Source of the DNA: Actinopolyspora alba | GTDB lineage: Bacteria > Actinomycetota > Actinomycetes > Mycobacteriales > Pseudonocardiaceae | Assembly: GCF_900112765.1 (NCBI RefSeq) | Contig: NZ_FOMZ01000008.1 | Coordinates: 186,001 to 250,000 of the forward strand | DNA: 64,000 nt | Direction of reading: 5' to 3' | Shown: positions 1-9,029 of the stretch, piece after piece | How positions within the stretch are numbered: the stretch's first letter is position 1 | Layout: each line of letters begins with the position of its first letter | Program-made: the position numbers and the translations under genes | The notes under the pieces: generated by a model | Told to the model about the DNA's origin: nothing | What the model saw: the letters and a program-made list of their open reading frames with translations, nothing else | Databases searched by the model: none

Positions 1-163
1 GGGCGTGCGCGACCGGGCTGCGCAGCACCGCCATGTGCAGCATCCCGGGGACGGTCATGTTGTCCGTCCAGCGCGTCCTGCCGGCGACCAGGCGCGCGTC
101 TTCCTTGCGCTTGCGGGAACGGCCGAGTTCCGACTCGGTGGGACTCACCGGTGTGGCGGTCAT
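1..163 (-). CDS. coxL: CO dehydrogenase-type molybdenum hydroxylase large subunit, N-terminal part
   Basis: Only the first 54 or so codons are present; the gene runs off the left edge. The start ATG overlaps the stop of the small-subunit gene as ATGA. The N-terminus carries the [17 protein letters not shown] and [16 protein letters not shown] segments that open the large, molybdopterin-binding subunits of aerobic CO dehydrogenase and xanthine dehydrogenase-like enzymes. Together with the adjacent 2Fe-2S subunit this indicates a molybdenum hydroxylase that passes electrons from the Mo-cytosine dinucleotide site to iron-sulfur clusters. The substrate cannot be settled because the active-site loop lies outside the window. 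Confidence 0.8.
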   Translation of the reverse strand, partial: MTATPVSPTESELGRSRKRKEDARLVAGRTRWTDNMTVPGMLHMAVLRSPVAHA

Positions 164-723
164 GACTGTCCTCCGGCTACCCGCTGTTGGGTGGTCTGTT
201 CGGTCGAGGTGCGCGGGGCCGGGGCCTCTCCGGAGTGCTCCATCGCGGGCCCCGCGCCTGCCCGCATCCGCTGGGAGGCATCACGCACGGCACGCACGAT
301 GTTCTGGTAGCCGGTGCACCGGCAGAGGTTTCCCTCCAGTCCCTCGCGGATCTGCTCGTCGTCGGGATCGGGGTTCTCGGCGAGCAGGTCCAACGCCTGC
401 ATGATCATTCCCGGCGTGCAGAATCCGCACTGCAGGGCGTGGTTGTCGTGGAACGCCCGCTGCATCGGGTGCGGTTGCCCGTCGCGGGACAGGGACTCGA
501 CGGTGGTGACCTCGTGTCCGTCGGCCTGCACGGCCAGCACCGAGCAGGACTTCACGCTGTGCCCGTCCATATGGACCGTGCAGGCACCACAGTTGCTTGT
601 GTCGCAACCGACGACGGTGCCGACCTTGCCGAGCTGATCACGCAGGTACTGCACGAGCAGCGTTCTGGCCTGTACCTCGTCGGTATAGGTGGTTCCGTCG
701 ACCTCGACGGTTATGCGCGGCAT
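160..723 (-). CDS. coxS: CO dehydrogenase-type 2Fe-2S small subunit
   Basis: This 187-residue protein is the iron-sulfur subunit of a molybdenum hydroxylase. The plant-ferredoxin-like 2Fe-2S site ([16 protein letters not shown], about residues 39-54) is followed by the all-helical second 2Fe-2S domain with CGFCTPGM and NLCRCTGY. The family is usually about 160 residues; the extra is a low-complexity C-terminal tail after the helical domain. The ATG start has an AAGGAGG ribosome-binding site. It is translationally coupled to the large subunit by an ATGA overlap. XdhC/CoxI and CoxE-like maturation genes lie 2.5-5 kb away on the same strand, which supports the CO dehydrogenase-type assignment, though other aldehyde or purine hydroxylases use the same subunit. 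Confidence 0.9.
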   Translation of the reverse strand: MPRITVEVDGTTYTDEVQARTLLVQYLRDQLGKVGTVVGCDTSNCGACTVHMDGHSVKSCSVLAVQADGHEVTTVESLSRDGQPHPMQRAFHDNHALQCGFCTPGMIMQALDLLAENPDPDDEQIREGLEGNLCRCTGYQNIVRAVRDASQRMRAGAGPAMEHSGEAPAPRTSTEQTTQQRVAGGQS

Positions 724-1102
724 CGGGCCTCCTTCACGGAGCCTGCCCGCATGGTGCGGACATGCATGGGGACGACGACTCGGGGTCCCTTCGGAAGGTT
801 CGGAACGTAATCACGGGAACGCTTCGCCGCGTGGGAACCGACGGACCGCGAACCGCGGCGCGGCGGTGACCGCTCGCGAGCACTCCCACGAGCACGAGGT
901 AGCGCCCGGCCCGCTGCGGCCGACCGGCCCGAGCAACCGAACCATCACGAAAGCACCTCTCGACAGTGACTGCTGTCACACTTTCGAGGCTGCTACGCCC
1001 ACGGCGGCGAGGCAAGCCCCTTGCGACTCGACACAATGATCCCGAAGAGCACACAACGTACCCGGGTAGCGACACACGGTTTGAGCGACACGATCAGGTG
1101 AT
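724..1102. other. Upstream region of coxS, no gene seen
   Basis: No reading frame here has convincing coding character. It lies between the coxS start and the first long direct repeat and presumably holds the coxSL promoter. A small inverted repeat GACAG-N6-CTGTC sits near 962-977; its role is unknown. Confidence 0.4.
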
Positions 1103-1207
1103 CGGCGATTTCGCGAGAAATCGACGCCACCCCACCCGAATCCCCTTCACACGGCAGGGTGACGGTGCTCCGCCCGACGGCCGCCCCGGCACACCGGTGA
1201 TCGAATC
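1103..1207 (+). repeat. Long direct repeat, left copy, flanking toxin-antitoxin cassette 1
   Basis: This 105-bp sequence recurs at 2318-2423 with two substitutions and a one-base indel. Both copies begin with the genome-wide palindrome (here 1107-1122) and end in CACCGGTGATCGAATC. The two copies bracket the PIN toxin and its antitoxin and nothing else. The flanking sequence outside the repeats is unrelated. Confidence 0.95.
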
Positions 1208-1230
1208 GGCTCCACCGGTCCCAGGTGAGT

Positions 1231-1782
1231 TCAGATCCGCAGTGCCGCCACCGTTTCCACCAGCCCCTGCTCGTCGAGCCTACGAATCAGATCCTCGGTG
1301 GTCATGGGCGGATTCCGGTAGGCATCGGCCATACGCTGGATCGCTCCGAAAACCTTGGACTTGTCGAGATGGACCTGATCGGCCAGGAAAGCGTCGGCCG
1401 TCTTGGGCTCGACATCCCACCTCGCCAGTACATCCGAGGGGAAATCACCGATGTTGTTCGTCATGATCACCTGAGCGCGAGCTTTGATGGCCGCGGCCAG
1501 TACATGCCGATCGTTCTTGTCGGGCAATTCGACGACCTCGACCAGAGGTTCGTAGTCCTCGATCAGGCAGTCACGAACCGACTCGATCATCAGCTGCCTG
1601 GTTCGCGAAAGCCTCTCGCGGTCCAGCTCGGGCCGATTGATCATGAGGTTGTCGAACACCTCGTCAAGGATCGTATGCGTCCATCTGGCCTGAACCAGCC
1701 CGGCTTGCGCGACTCGAATCAGCAGATCCCGCGGAATGCTGCCGTAGAGAACGTTCGCGTCGTAGACAACGACGAAGGACAC
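1231..1782 (-). CDS. PIN-domain ribonuclease toxin (VapC-like)
   Basis: This 183-residue protein opens with the PIN motif VVVYDANVLYGS (acidic residue D8), followed by an acidic helix ILDEVFDN near residue 40, then DKNDRHVLAAAI and TNNIGDFP near residues 88-115, giving the usual quartet of acidic metal ligands. PIN toxins of this type cleave RNA, often tRNA or rRNA. A C-terminal extension of about 60 residues lies beyond the PIN fold, as in the larger actinobacterial members. The GTG start directly follows the antitoxin TGA stop, so the two are translationally coupled, antitoxin first. It is homologous in layout to the toxin at 45097-45651. Confidence 0.85.
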   Translation of the reverse strand: MSFVVVYDANVLYGSIPRDLLIRVAQAGLVQARWTHTILDEVFDNLMINRPELDRERLSRTRQLMIESVRDCLIEDYEPLVEVVELPDKNDRHVLAAAIKARAQVIMTNNIGDFPSDVLARWDVEPKTADAFLADQVHLDKSKVFGAIQRMADAYRNPPMTTEDLIRRLDEQGLVETVAALRI

Positions 1783-2235
1783 TCACACTCCCATGTCCTG
1801 ACTCAGCCGGGTGAGCTCATCGGCCGCCGAACGCCGGTCGTGGTCATCACGGCGCATGTACTGCAACAACGACTCGACGCTCACCCGACGATGGGTACCG
1901 ACCATGCGGTAGTCGATCTTCCCGGCTTCCAACAACCCGATCAGATGAGGCCTGGACACGTTGAGCAGATTCGCGGCCTCCTGAGTGGTGAGCTCCTCGT
2001 TCGTCGGAACGATCGAGGTGCCGGCGCCCGCTGCCATGTAGGCGAGGATCCGTTCGAAGAGCCTCACCGCTGAACGCGGTACGACCAGTTCTTCCCGCTC
2101 GAAGTCGTCGACCGTCAACCGCACCGTGGAGTGATCGTGCGTGTTCAGGTAGTGCCGTACCCGCGGTAACGCCGCCACCGCCGTTTCGCGGTCCGGCTCA
2201 CTCGGCTGCACGGAGTCGAGCATCGACTGCGACAT
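1783..2235 (-). CDS. Antitoxin with excisionase-type helix-turn-helix
   Basis: This 150-residue protein has a winged or excisionase-type helix-turn-helix in its C-terminal half (LTTQEAANLLNVSRPHLIGL, then a basic RVSVESLLQYM segment). The N-terminal half is likely to bind the toxin. The ATG at 2235 is chosen because GGAAGGG lies just upstream; longer frames extend into the direct repeat and are not credible. By family analogy the protein neutralises the PIN toxin and represses its own promoter, which should lie in the A-rich stretch at 2250-2300. The partner gene follows without a gap. Confidence 0.85.
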   Translation of the reverse strand: MSQSMLDSVQPSEPDRETAVAALPRVRHYLNTHDHSTVRLTVDDFEREELVVPRSAVRLFERILAYMAAGAGTSIVPTNEELTTQEAANLLNVSRPHLIGLLEAGKIDYRMVGTHRRVSVESLLQYMRRDDHDRRSAADELTRLSQDMGV

Positions 2236-2317
2236 CACGATCACACCCTTCCTGCGAGTCGATACAACCGTATTATCCGCAACAAACGAAACAAACGCAA
2301 CGACACTTCCCCAGCCC

Positions 2318-2423
2318 CGGCGATTTCGCGAGAAATCGACGCCACCCCCACCCGAATCCCCTTCACACGGCAGGGTGACGATGTTCCGCCCGACGGCCGC
2401 CCCGGCACACCGGTGATCGAATC
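2318..2423 (+). repeat. Long direct repeat, right copy, next to lexA
   Basis: This is the second copy of the repeat at 1103-1207; it ends 29 bp before the lexA start codon and so occupies the lexA upstream region. It contains the palindrome GATTTCGCGAGAAATC at 2322-2337. If a cassette was inserted here, one of the two copies is the original lexA upstream sequence. Confidence 0.95.
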
Positions 2424-2452
2424 TCCCGGGCCCGCATCTACCATCTACGCCC

Positions 2453-3106
2453 GTGACCACCTACGACGATCTCGACCACCCGGACACCTCCACCCTGCCA
2501 CCACGCCAGCGGCGCATCCTGGCCGCGATCCGGGACTGGGTGGTGGAACACGGGTACTCACCGAGCACGCGCGAGATCGGTGACGCCGTGGGGCTGCGGT
2601 CGTCCTCCTCGGTCTCGAAGCACCTGGCGAGCCTGGAGTGGAAGGGTTTCCTGCGGCGCGGAACCACGGTCTCGCGACCGATCGACGTGCGCATGTTCCT
2701 GGGGGACTCCTCGGCGCGGGAGCCGAGCGGCGACCGGGTGAGCGTCCCGGTGGTCGGCGACATCGCCGCGGGCACCCCGATCACCGCCGAGGAGCACGTC
2801 GACGACGTACTCACGCTGCCACGGGAGTTCGCCGCACGCGGCACCGTGTTCGCCCTGCGGGTCAGGGGCGACTCGATGATCGAGGCCGGGATCAATCACG
2901 ACGACGTGGTCGTGGTGCGCCAGCAGCCCGAGGCGCACTCGGGTCAGATCGTCGCGGCGATGCTCGACGAGGAGGCCACGGTCAAGGTCTACCGCCGCCG
3001 CGGCGGCCACGTGCTGCTCGAACCGCGCAACCCGGCCCACGAAGTGATCGACGGCGACGACGCCGCGGTCCTCGGCATCGTGGTATCGGTGCTGCGCAGC
3101 GTCTGA
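2453..3106 (+). CDS. lexA: SOS repressor LexA
   Basis: This 217-residue protein has the LexA winged-helix DNA-binding domain (residues about 15-75, with SPSTREIGDAVGLRSSSSV) and the S24 self-cleavage domain. The Ala-Gly cleavage bond lies in DIAAGTP near residue 106, the nucleophile in GDSM near Ser141, and the general base Lys near 178 in TVKVY. It represses DNA-damage genes and cleaves itself when stimulated by RecA filaments. The GTG start has only a weak ribosome-binding site. I could not see a clear actinobacterial SOS box in the 30 bp between the direct repeat and the start. Transcription converges with the XdhC gene. Confidence 0.92.
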   Translation: MTTYDDLDHPDTSTLPPRQRRILAAIRDWVVEHGYSPSTREIGDAVGLRSSSSVSKHLASLEWKGFLRRGTTVSRPIDVRMFLGDSSAREPSGDRVSVPVVGDIAAGTPITAEEHVDDVLTLPREFAARGTVFALRVRGDSMIEAGINHDDVVVVRQQPEAHSGQIVAAMLDEEATVKVYRRRGGHVLLEPRNPAHEVIDGDDAAVLGIVVSVLRSV

Positions 3107-3192
3107 ACCGAGCGGCTCGGCCGCCCGGTGAGGCTCAACCGGACCGCACGAGCCCGGCAGGCCCGCTCGAGTCCGATAGGTTCTGCCGACTC

Positions 3193-4347
3193 CTACTGCT
3201 CGGCGGACCGGGAACGTTCGGGCATCTCCGGCTCGTGGTGGATGGCCCCCTCCAGCCGGGAAAGTCGCTGACCGGTTCCGCCCCACCGGGAAGCGATCAG
3301 CTCGGCCGAGATGGACACGGCTGTCTCCTCGGGGGTGCGCGCCCCCAGGTCGAGCCCCAGCGGCGAGGACAGCGCGGCCAGTTCGGAGTCCGTCACCCCT
3401 TCGGCACGCAGCCTTTCGAGCCGGTCGCGGTGGGTACGTCGCGAGCCCATGGCCCCGACGTAGGCCAACGGCTGCCGCAGCGCGACACGCAGCACCGGCA
3501 CGTCGAACTTCGGGTCGTGGGTGAGCACCAGCACCGCGGTGCGGGAATCCAACCTCCCCGCCCGTGCCTCGGCCTCCAGGTAGCGGTGCGGCCAGTCCAC
3601 CACGACCTCGTGCGCGTCGGGGAACCTGCTGGAGGTGGCGAATACCGGGCGGGCGTCGCACACGGTCACCCGATACCCCAGGAAGGCTCCCACCCTGGTC
3701 ATGGCGGCCGCGAAATCGATGGCACCGAACACCAGCATCCGGGGTGGCGGCTCGAAGGAGTTGACGAACACCCGCAGCCCCTCGCCGCGCCGCTGCCCGT
3801 CCGGACCGTACTCCAACACCCCGGTTCTGCCCGTGGCCAGCATCCCCCTGGCGTCGTCCACCACCGCGTCATCGAGCCGGTCCGACCCCAGCTCGCCCTC
3901 GCTCCGGTCGTGCCACACCAGGACCCGCCTGCCCACCCGGGACTCGTCCGGTGCCTCGATCACGGTCGCCACGGCGACCGGCTCACCCGCCGCCACCGAG
4001 TCGGCGAGTTCGTCGAAGCGGGGGAAGGACTCGCGATCCACGCGCTCCACGAAGACGTCGATGATTCCGCCGCAGGTCAGTCCCACCGCGAACGCGTCGT
4101 CGTCGCTGACACCGTAGCGGGACAGCGTCGGCGGGTCACCGGCCAGCACCGAACCGGCCGTTTCGTAGACCGCGCCTTCCACGCACCCTCCGGAAACGCT
4201 GCCCGCGACCTCGCCGCTCCCGTCGACCAGCATGGCGGCGCCGGGCGCGCGCGGCGCCGAGGAAAAGGTCGCCACCACGGTGCCCACCCCTACGGGGCTT
4301 CCGGACTCCCAGTGCCGCCGGAGCGCACCGAGTACGTCACGCACCAC
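3193..4347 (-). CDS. XdhC/CoxI family molybdenum-cofactor maturation protein
   Basis: This 384-residue protein has an N-terminal XdhC/CoxI domain (GGCVEGAVYE and GLTCGGIIDVFVE) and a C-terminal Rossmann-like XdhC domain starting at PRMLVFGAID. Members bind molybdenum cofactor, guide its sulfuration and insert it into xanthine or CO dehydrogenases. It overlaps the upstream VWA gene by 11 bp, indicating a two-gene operon, and the neighbouring coxS/coxL fit as its target. The GTG start is directly followed by a second GTG. The end converges on lexA with an 86-bp gap holding only a short hairpin near 3108-3120. Confidence 0.88.
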   Translation of the reverse strand: MVRDVLGALRRHWESGSPVGVGTVVATFSSAPRAPGAAMLVDGSGEVAGSVSGGCVEGAVYETAGSVLAGDPPTLSRYGVSDDDAFAVGLTCGGIIDVFVERVDRESFPRFDELADSVAAGEPVAVATVIEAPDESRVGRRVLVWHDRSEGELGSDRLDDAVVDDARGMLATGRTGVLEYGPDGQRRGEGLRVFVNSFEPPPRMLVFGAIDFAAAMTRVGAFLGYRVTVCDARPVFATSSRFPDAHEVVVDWPHRYLEAEARAGRLDSRTAVLVLTHDPKFDVPVLRVALRQPLAYVGAMGSRRTHRDRLERLRAEGVTDSELAALSSPLGLDLGARTPEETAVSISAELIASRWGGTGQRLSRLEGAIHHEPEMPERSRSAEQ

Positions 4348-5518
4348 TCACCTCCACGGAATCGCCTGCGGGGCGGCCTGTGGCGGCCGACTCCGAACAA
4401 CTTCGCACCCGTTGCCACAGCTCACGCAGCGCGGCGAGGCTGTGCCCGGCGACGAGCCCGTCCACATGCGGCAGCGCCGCCGCTATGCCGGACTGCACCG
4501 GGGCGTAGCCCTCGTGACCCGCGTGCGGGTTGGCCCACAGCACCGCGTGCGCCAGCCTACGCAGTCTGATCATCTGCTCGGCGAGCTCGGCGGTGTCCCC
4601 GCGCTCCCAGCCGTCCGAGAACAGCACCACCACCGCCTGCCGAGCGGCCCCGCGCTGCCCCCACCGGTCCAGGAACGCGCGCAGCGTGCTTCCCAGCCGC
4701 GTACCACCGGAGAAGTCCGGTACCGCCCGCCCGGCCGCGGTCAGCGCGAATTCCGGGTCACGTTGCCGCAGTTGCCTGGTCACCCGGGTGAGCCTGGTGC
4801 CGAGGGTGAAAACCTCCGTGCTGGCCGGTGCTGCCCGCACCACCACGTGCGCGAAGCGCAGCAACGCGTCGGCGTAAGGACTCATCGACCCCGAGACATC
4901 GATCAGCAGCACGACCTTGCGCGGCCGATCACCGCGTGTCCGCCGCACCAGGCGCACCGGTTCACCACCGGTTCGGATCATGGCCCGCATGGTCGCGCCG
5001 GGGTCGAGTCGCCCGTCGCGCGCCCGGCGCCAACGCAGCGCGGGACGGCGCGGTGGACGCGGATCCAGCCAGGAGATCATCCGCCGCAGATGGGCGCGCT
5101 CCTCCTCGCCGAGTTCGGCCAGGTCACGACGGTGCAGCACCTCCACGTCCCCCGCGGCCGCGAGCTGTTCGGCCTCGATCGACTCGGCCGACTCCGGCTC
5201 GTCACCGCCCAGTGGCAGCGCACGGGAACGCACCTGTCTGCGCTGCTCCTGCCGGAGTTCGGTCGTCTCCACCAGCCTGCCGAACCAGGCGTGGAACGCC
5301 GCATCGAAGCGGGGCAGGTCGTCAGGGTCCGAGCAAAGCGTCAGCCTGCCCGCCCAGTACAGCTGATCACGATCGGCGAAGTCGACGTGCTCGGTGGCGT
5401 CCAGGAAGGAACGCACCCGCGCCGGGCCACACCGCATCCCGGAATGGCGCAGCGCGCGAGCGAACCCGACGAGCCCTTCGAGGGTGTGCTCCGCCTCGCG
5501 CATATCCACATTGTGCAC
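4337..5518 (-). CDS. coxE: CoxE-like VWA-domain protein
   Basis: This 393-residue protein has a C-terminal von Willebrand A domain with an intact MIDAS motif (VVLLIDVSGSMSPY) and FSDGWERGD further on. Together with a MoxR-type AAA ATPase (CoxD, probably the gene at 12183-13055), CoxE proteins assemble or activate the Cu-Mo or Mo site of CO dehydrogenase-type enzymes. It is the first gene of a two-gene operon with the XdhC protein. The GTG at 5518 is the longest start; an ATG at 5503 is an alternative. Confidence 0.85.
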   Translation of the reverse strand: MHNVDMREAEHTLEGLVGFARALRHSGMRCGPARVRSFLDATEHVDFADRDQLYWAGRLTLCSDPDDLPRFDAAFHAWFGRLVETTELRQEQRRQVRSRALPLGGDEPESAESIEAEQLAAAGDVEVLHRRDLAELGEEERAHLRRMISWLDPRPPRRPALRWRRARDGRLDPGATMRAMIRTGGEPVRLVRRTRGDRPRKVVLLIDVSGSMSPYADALLRFAHVVVRAAPASTEVFTLGTRLTRVTRQLRQRDPEFALTAAGRAVPDFSGGTRLGSTLRAFLDRWGQRGAARQAVVVLFSDGWERGDTAELAEQMIRLRRLAHAVLWANPHAGHEGYAPVQSGIAAALPHVDGLVAGHSLAALRELWQRVRSCSESAATGRPAGDSVEVSGA

Positions 5519-5588
5519 CTCGCGCGGCGATCACGGCCCGGTTCCGACGCCGGTCCGGGCCACCGGCTCAGCCGTTCCGGCTCCTCGA

Positions 5589-6509
5589 TCAGGCGAAGAC
5601 GATGGTGCTGTTGTCGGTGCGGATCACGCGGTCCTCGCTGTGCCACCGCACCGCACGGGAAAGCACGGTGCGCTCGACGTCGGCACCACGACGCCGGATG
5701 TCGACGACGGTGTCGGCGTGGGTCACCCGCACCACGTCCTGCTCGATGATGGGCCCCTCGTCGAGGTCCTCGGTCACGTAGTGGGCGGTCGCTCCGACGA
5801 GTTTGACCCCGCGTTCCTTGGCCTTGGCGTAGGGAGCCGCACCGATGAAGGCGGGCAGGAACGAGTGGTGGATGTTGATGATCGGCACCCCCAGGCTCGC
5901 GATGAAGTCGCCGGACAGGATCCGCATGTACCGGGCCAGCACGACGAAGTCCACGTTGCCCCGCAGCAGCCGCAGGTGTTCGGCCTCGGCGGCGGCTTTG
6001 CCCATCTCACCCGTGGGCACGTGCACGAACGGGACGCCGAAGGCGCGCACTTCGTCGGCGGTGTCGGTGTGGTTGGAGACGACCATCGAGATGGTCACCG
6101 GCAGCTGGCCCCGCCGGTGCCGCCACAGCAGGTCGAGCAGGCAGTGGTCCTCCCTGGACGCGAAGACGGCGACGCGTTTGGGTACCGACATGTCGCGCAA
6201 CGTGAAACCGAGGTCGAAGCCCTCGGCCAACTCGGTTTCCAGATCCCGCTCGATCGTGGGAAGCACGGCCTTGAGGTTGGCGAGACTGAACACCGTGCGC
6301 TGATAGAACGCACCACCCTGCGGGTCGTCGGAGTACTGGTCCAACGAGACGATGTTCGCGCCGTGCCCGCTCAGCACCGCGCTGACCGCGGCGACGATGC
6401 CGGTGCGGTCCTCGCCCTGCACGATCAGCGAGGCGTGGTTCTCCGACAGTGCGTGGTTCTGGGGCGAGGCGGGCGTAGCGGTCCGCGAAGCCGCCGGTTC
6501 GGTCGTCAA
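5589..6509 (-). CDS. purU: Formyltetrahydrofolate deformylase
   Basis: The protein hydrolyses 10-formyltetrahydrofolate to formate and tetrahydrofolate, balancing one-carbon pools. An N-terminal ACT domain (LIVQGEDRTGIVAAVSAVL) precedes the formyltransferase domain, which contains the catalytic PurN-like segment IINIHHSFLPAF and the HYVTEDLDEGPI signature. I chose the TTG at 6509 because GGAGGGAAAG lies 6-12 bases upstream; a GTG at 6557 would add 16 low-complexity residues and lacks a good ribosome-binding site. Length (306 residues) is slightly above the usual 280-290 because of the N-terminal extension. It is transcribed alone, upstream of the CoxE operon. Confidence 0.92.
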   Translation of the reverse strand: MTTEPAASRTATPASPQNHALSENHASLIVQGEDRTGIVAAVSAVLSGHGANIVSLDQYSDDPQGGAFYQRTVFSLANLKAVLPTIERDLETELAEGFDLGFTLRDMSVPKRVAVFASREDHCLLDLLWRHRRGQLPVTISMVVSNHTDTADEVRAFGVPFVHVPTGEMGKAAAEAEHLRLLRGNVDFVVLARYMRILSGDFIASLGVPIINIHHSFLPAFIGAAPYAKAKERGVKLVGATAHYVTEDLDEGPIIEQDVVRVTHADTVVDIRRRGADVERTVLSRAVRWHSEDRVIRTDNSTIVFA

Positions 6510-7097
6510 GTGGGCTTTCCCTCCGCCGGAACTCGGTGTCCGGTGCGATGTGGTCACGAGCTCAACCCGGTCCGCGCGCCTCGATCCCGCCGTGGCGGGG
6601 CGCGCGGTGGTTTCCGTGCCGGATTGTGCCGGAACCGACCCGGCTCGGCAGCGGGACGTCTGGGCGGTCCACGAGAACTCCTCGGAGCATGGCGGTACTC
6701 ACGCTCGTACCCACTCCGGTTCCACGGTTCGGTGCCGGGACGAGCTCACCCCTGCCGGGTGAAATTCGGTCCACGATCCGGTGCCACCACGGGAATCATC
6801 CGCTGCCCGGCCGGTCAGCTCGACGTCATGTCCTACGAGGAACCGAACCGGAACGCCCGGAAACGTGGACCGGCCACGATCACTCCGGGGCAGTGTGCCT
6901 GGCTGTTTTGTCCTGGCCAGCTTCGCGCAGGGTCATGACCAACGTCGCGGACCAGTCGTGACCGGGAGTTCCACTCGCGCGCGGATCCAGTCGCGCGGAT
7001 CCGGTACCGCCACCCGGAGTATTGCCGTCCGGGCAGCGGGGGAATAGGTTCCGGTTGAAACGATTCAAACCCCACGACGAAGCTGCCGAGGTCGGTC
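6510..7097. other. Intergenic region between divergent purU and SGNH hydrolase genes
   Basis: Nearly 600 bp separate the two divergent genes. Several open frames exist on both strands but none shows family resemblance. It should hold both promoters; I saw no convincing -10/-35 pair or operator. Confidence 0.35.
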
Positions 7098-8360
7098 GTG
7101 TCGCACAACACCGGTTCCGGAAGAACGGCGCCCCGCAGGGGACTCTGGTATCTCCTCGCGGTAGCGGCCACCACCCTGCTGCTGGTCACGCCCTCCTCGG
7201 CGTCCGACCACCGGAATCAGCCGCACGCGGGCGGCTCGGAGTGGGTGGGCTCCTGGGCAGCGGCCGTGACTCCGCCGGACAGCCGGCCGGAGACCCAGCA
7301 CTTCCACGATCAGACGCTGCGCCAGGTCGCGCATCTGTCGGTGGGCGGTGACCGATTCCGGCTGCGCCTGACGAACGTCCACGGCACGAAACCGCTGTCC
7401 GTGGGAGCGGTGACTGTGACCCCGCGCCGGGGCGAACGGGGAACCCCGAACATCGACCCCACCACCGCGGTGCCGGTGACGTTCGACGGCCGGTCCTCGA
7501 CCACGGTTCCGGTGGGTGCGGAGTGGGTCTCGGACCCGGTCGAACTGGACGTGGCCGACAACAGCGATCTCGTCATCAGCGTGCACCTTCCCGAATCCAC
7601 CGGGCGGGCCTCGGTGCACTACGAGGGCAGGTCGACCACCTTCCTCGCGCCGGGCGACGCCACGAGCGGCTCGGGGGAGAACTACGAGTCCATCGGCACG
7701 GCACGCTACTTCCTGGACGGCGTCGACGTCCGCACCGATTCGGCCGGTTCGGTGGTGTTCTTCGGCGACTCGATCACCGACGGCGTGAGGTCGACGCTCG
7801 ACGCCAACCACCGCTACCCGGACGTGGTCGCTGATCGGCTGCTGAAACGACCGGAACCGCGCGAACTCGGGGTGCTCAACGCGGGGTTGAGCGCGAACCG
7901 GTTGCTGACCGACGCCGGTCTCGGCGGTGAACCGGCGATCGCACGGTTCGAACGCGACATCCTGTCCCAGACCGGGGTGCGAACCGTGGTGCTGCTGGAG
8001 GGCATCAACGACATCCACCACAGCGCCGGGGCCGTGGAGTCGCGCGAGCTCATCGGTGTCTACGAACAACTGATCGCCCGGGCGCACGAGGCCGGTATCC
8101 GCGTCGTGGGCGGGACGATCACACCCTTCGAGGGCGCACCGCGCTACAACGCCGCGGGCGAGTCCGACCGGCGGGCCGTCAACGAGTGGATCCGCGAATC
8201 CGGAGCGTTCGATGCCGTGGTGGACTTCGACGCCGTGGTGCGGGATCCGGGGCATCCGAGCAGGTTGGCACCTCGCTACGACACGGGTGACCATGTGCAT
8301 CCGAACGACGCCGGACTGGCGGCGATGGCCCGGGCCGTCGAAATACGGGAACTGTACTGA
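7098..8360 (+). CDS. Secreted SGNH/GDSL-family hydrolase
   Basis: This 420-residue secreted esterase-like protein has a signal peptide (residues about 1-36, hydrophobic core LWYLLAVAATTLLLV) and a beta-sandwich-like N-terminal region. The SGNH domain begins at VVFFGDSITDGV, which carries the nucleophile Ser in block I. Further conserved blocks are LNAGLSANRL (Gly), LEGINDIHH (Asn) and GDHVHPNDAG (catalytic Asp-x-x-His). The domain order resembles actinobacterial GDSL hydrolases that deacylate polysaccharides or lipids. The GTG start is preceded by GAGGTC. No partner gene is evident. Confidence 0.88.
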   Translation: MSHNTGSGRTAPRRGLWYLLAVAATTLLLVTPSSASDHRNQPHAGGSEWVGSWAAAVTPPDSRPETQHFHDQTLRQVAHLSVGGDRFRLRLTNVHGTKPLSVGAVTVTPRRGERGTPNIDPTTAVPVTFDGRSSTTVPVGAEWVSDPVELDVADNSDLVISVHLPESTGRASVHYEGRSTTFLAPGDATSGSGENYESIGTARYFLDGVDVRTDSAGSVVFFGDSITDGVRSTLDANHRYPDVVADRLLKRPEPRELGVLNAGLSANRLLTDAGLGGEPAIARFERDILSQTGVRTVVLLEGINDIHHSAGAVESRELIGVYEQLIARAHEAGIRVVGGTITPFEGAPRYNAAGESDRRAVNEWIRESGAFDAVVDFDAVVRDPGHPSRLAPRYDTGDHVHPNDAGLAAMARAVEIRELY

Positions 8361-8569
8361 CCGACGTTCCGCCGCACTCGACCGTCGGGTGGGCTCGCTC
8401 GGCGGAACCCGACGCTCGCTGCCGTACTACCCGTCCGGTAGTGCGCCGTCCGGCATCGCCGAGCCCGCCCGGGCAGCGGCAGCTCGTCGACGACGAAGCC
8501 CCAGGGGCTTCCGGAGCGCGTTTTACACTCCCGTGTGAGGCCGGATCCCGGTCTGGCAGGGTTGCCGGT

Positions 8570-8824
8570 ATGACTGGGCCCGAACACTTCAAGACCGCGC
8601 AACGCCTGCTGACCGAAGCACCGGAGCAGCACGACCAGGAGAAGGAACGCACCTACGTGGCCTATGCCCAGGCGCACGCCACGCTCGCGCAGGCCGCGGC
8701 TACCGCCCAGGCGGGAGGACCGATTTTCAACGAGGACGGCGAGTTCGTGATCGGGGGAATGACCGAACCGCAGGAGACGTCCTGGAAAACCGTGCTCGAT
8801 CCGGAAGGGACCACAGCGGAATAG
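8570..8824 (+). CDS. Small unknown acidic protein
   Basis: This 84-residue protein has no recognised family. The ATG has GGCAGGG about eight bases upstream, and the frame has normal high-GC codon use. The sequence is charged and Gln/Ala-rich (for example TYVAYAQAHATLAQAAA), probably a helical soluble protein. A longer frame reaching back to 8441 is not needed. It lies alone between the hydrolase and a two-gene unit. Confidence 0.6.
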   Translation: MTGPEHFKTAQRLLTEAPEQHDQEKERTYVAYAQAHATLAQAAATAQAGGPIFNEDGEFVIGGMTEPQETSWKTVLDPEGTTAE

Positions 8825-9029
8825 CCGGACCGAAGAACACGCCCGAAACACGGCGGTCTCGCCGGGATCGCCGACCGGCACCGTCGCGGTTTCCACCGCG
8901 TTATGAATTCGTTGTGCCGGTCTCCGGAAAAGCGATGGTCGCCGCGTACCGCTGCCGAGGACCGAATCAATTCACCTCCGGCACGGCACGCGGTGTTCCA
9001 CAACGATCTCGCTGCTACACTGACCCACC

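Larger units (their letters stand above)
1103..2423. mobile_element. Toxin-antitoxin cassette 1, bracketed by 105-bp direct repeats
   Basis: The unit is direct repeat, 23 bp, PIN toxin, antitoxin, about 82 bp of promoter region, direct repeat. The distance from repeat start to repeat start is 1,215 bp. There is no integrase, transposase or recognisable terminal inverted repeat. A second cassette with the same layout and nearly the same length lies at 44974-46349, also between long direct repeats but of a different sequence. That it is mobile is inferred from this recurrence. Confidence 0.7.

Noticed and set aside
1783..2460. 225-codon version of antitoxin 1
   Set aside because: The extra N-terminus would be encoded by the direct repeat and lexA upstream region; ATG 2235 has a good ribosome-binding site.
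2638..4569. A 643-codon plus-strand frame across lexA and the XdhC gene
   Set aside because: It overlaps two well-supported genes and its product has no family features.
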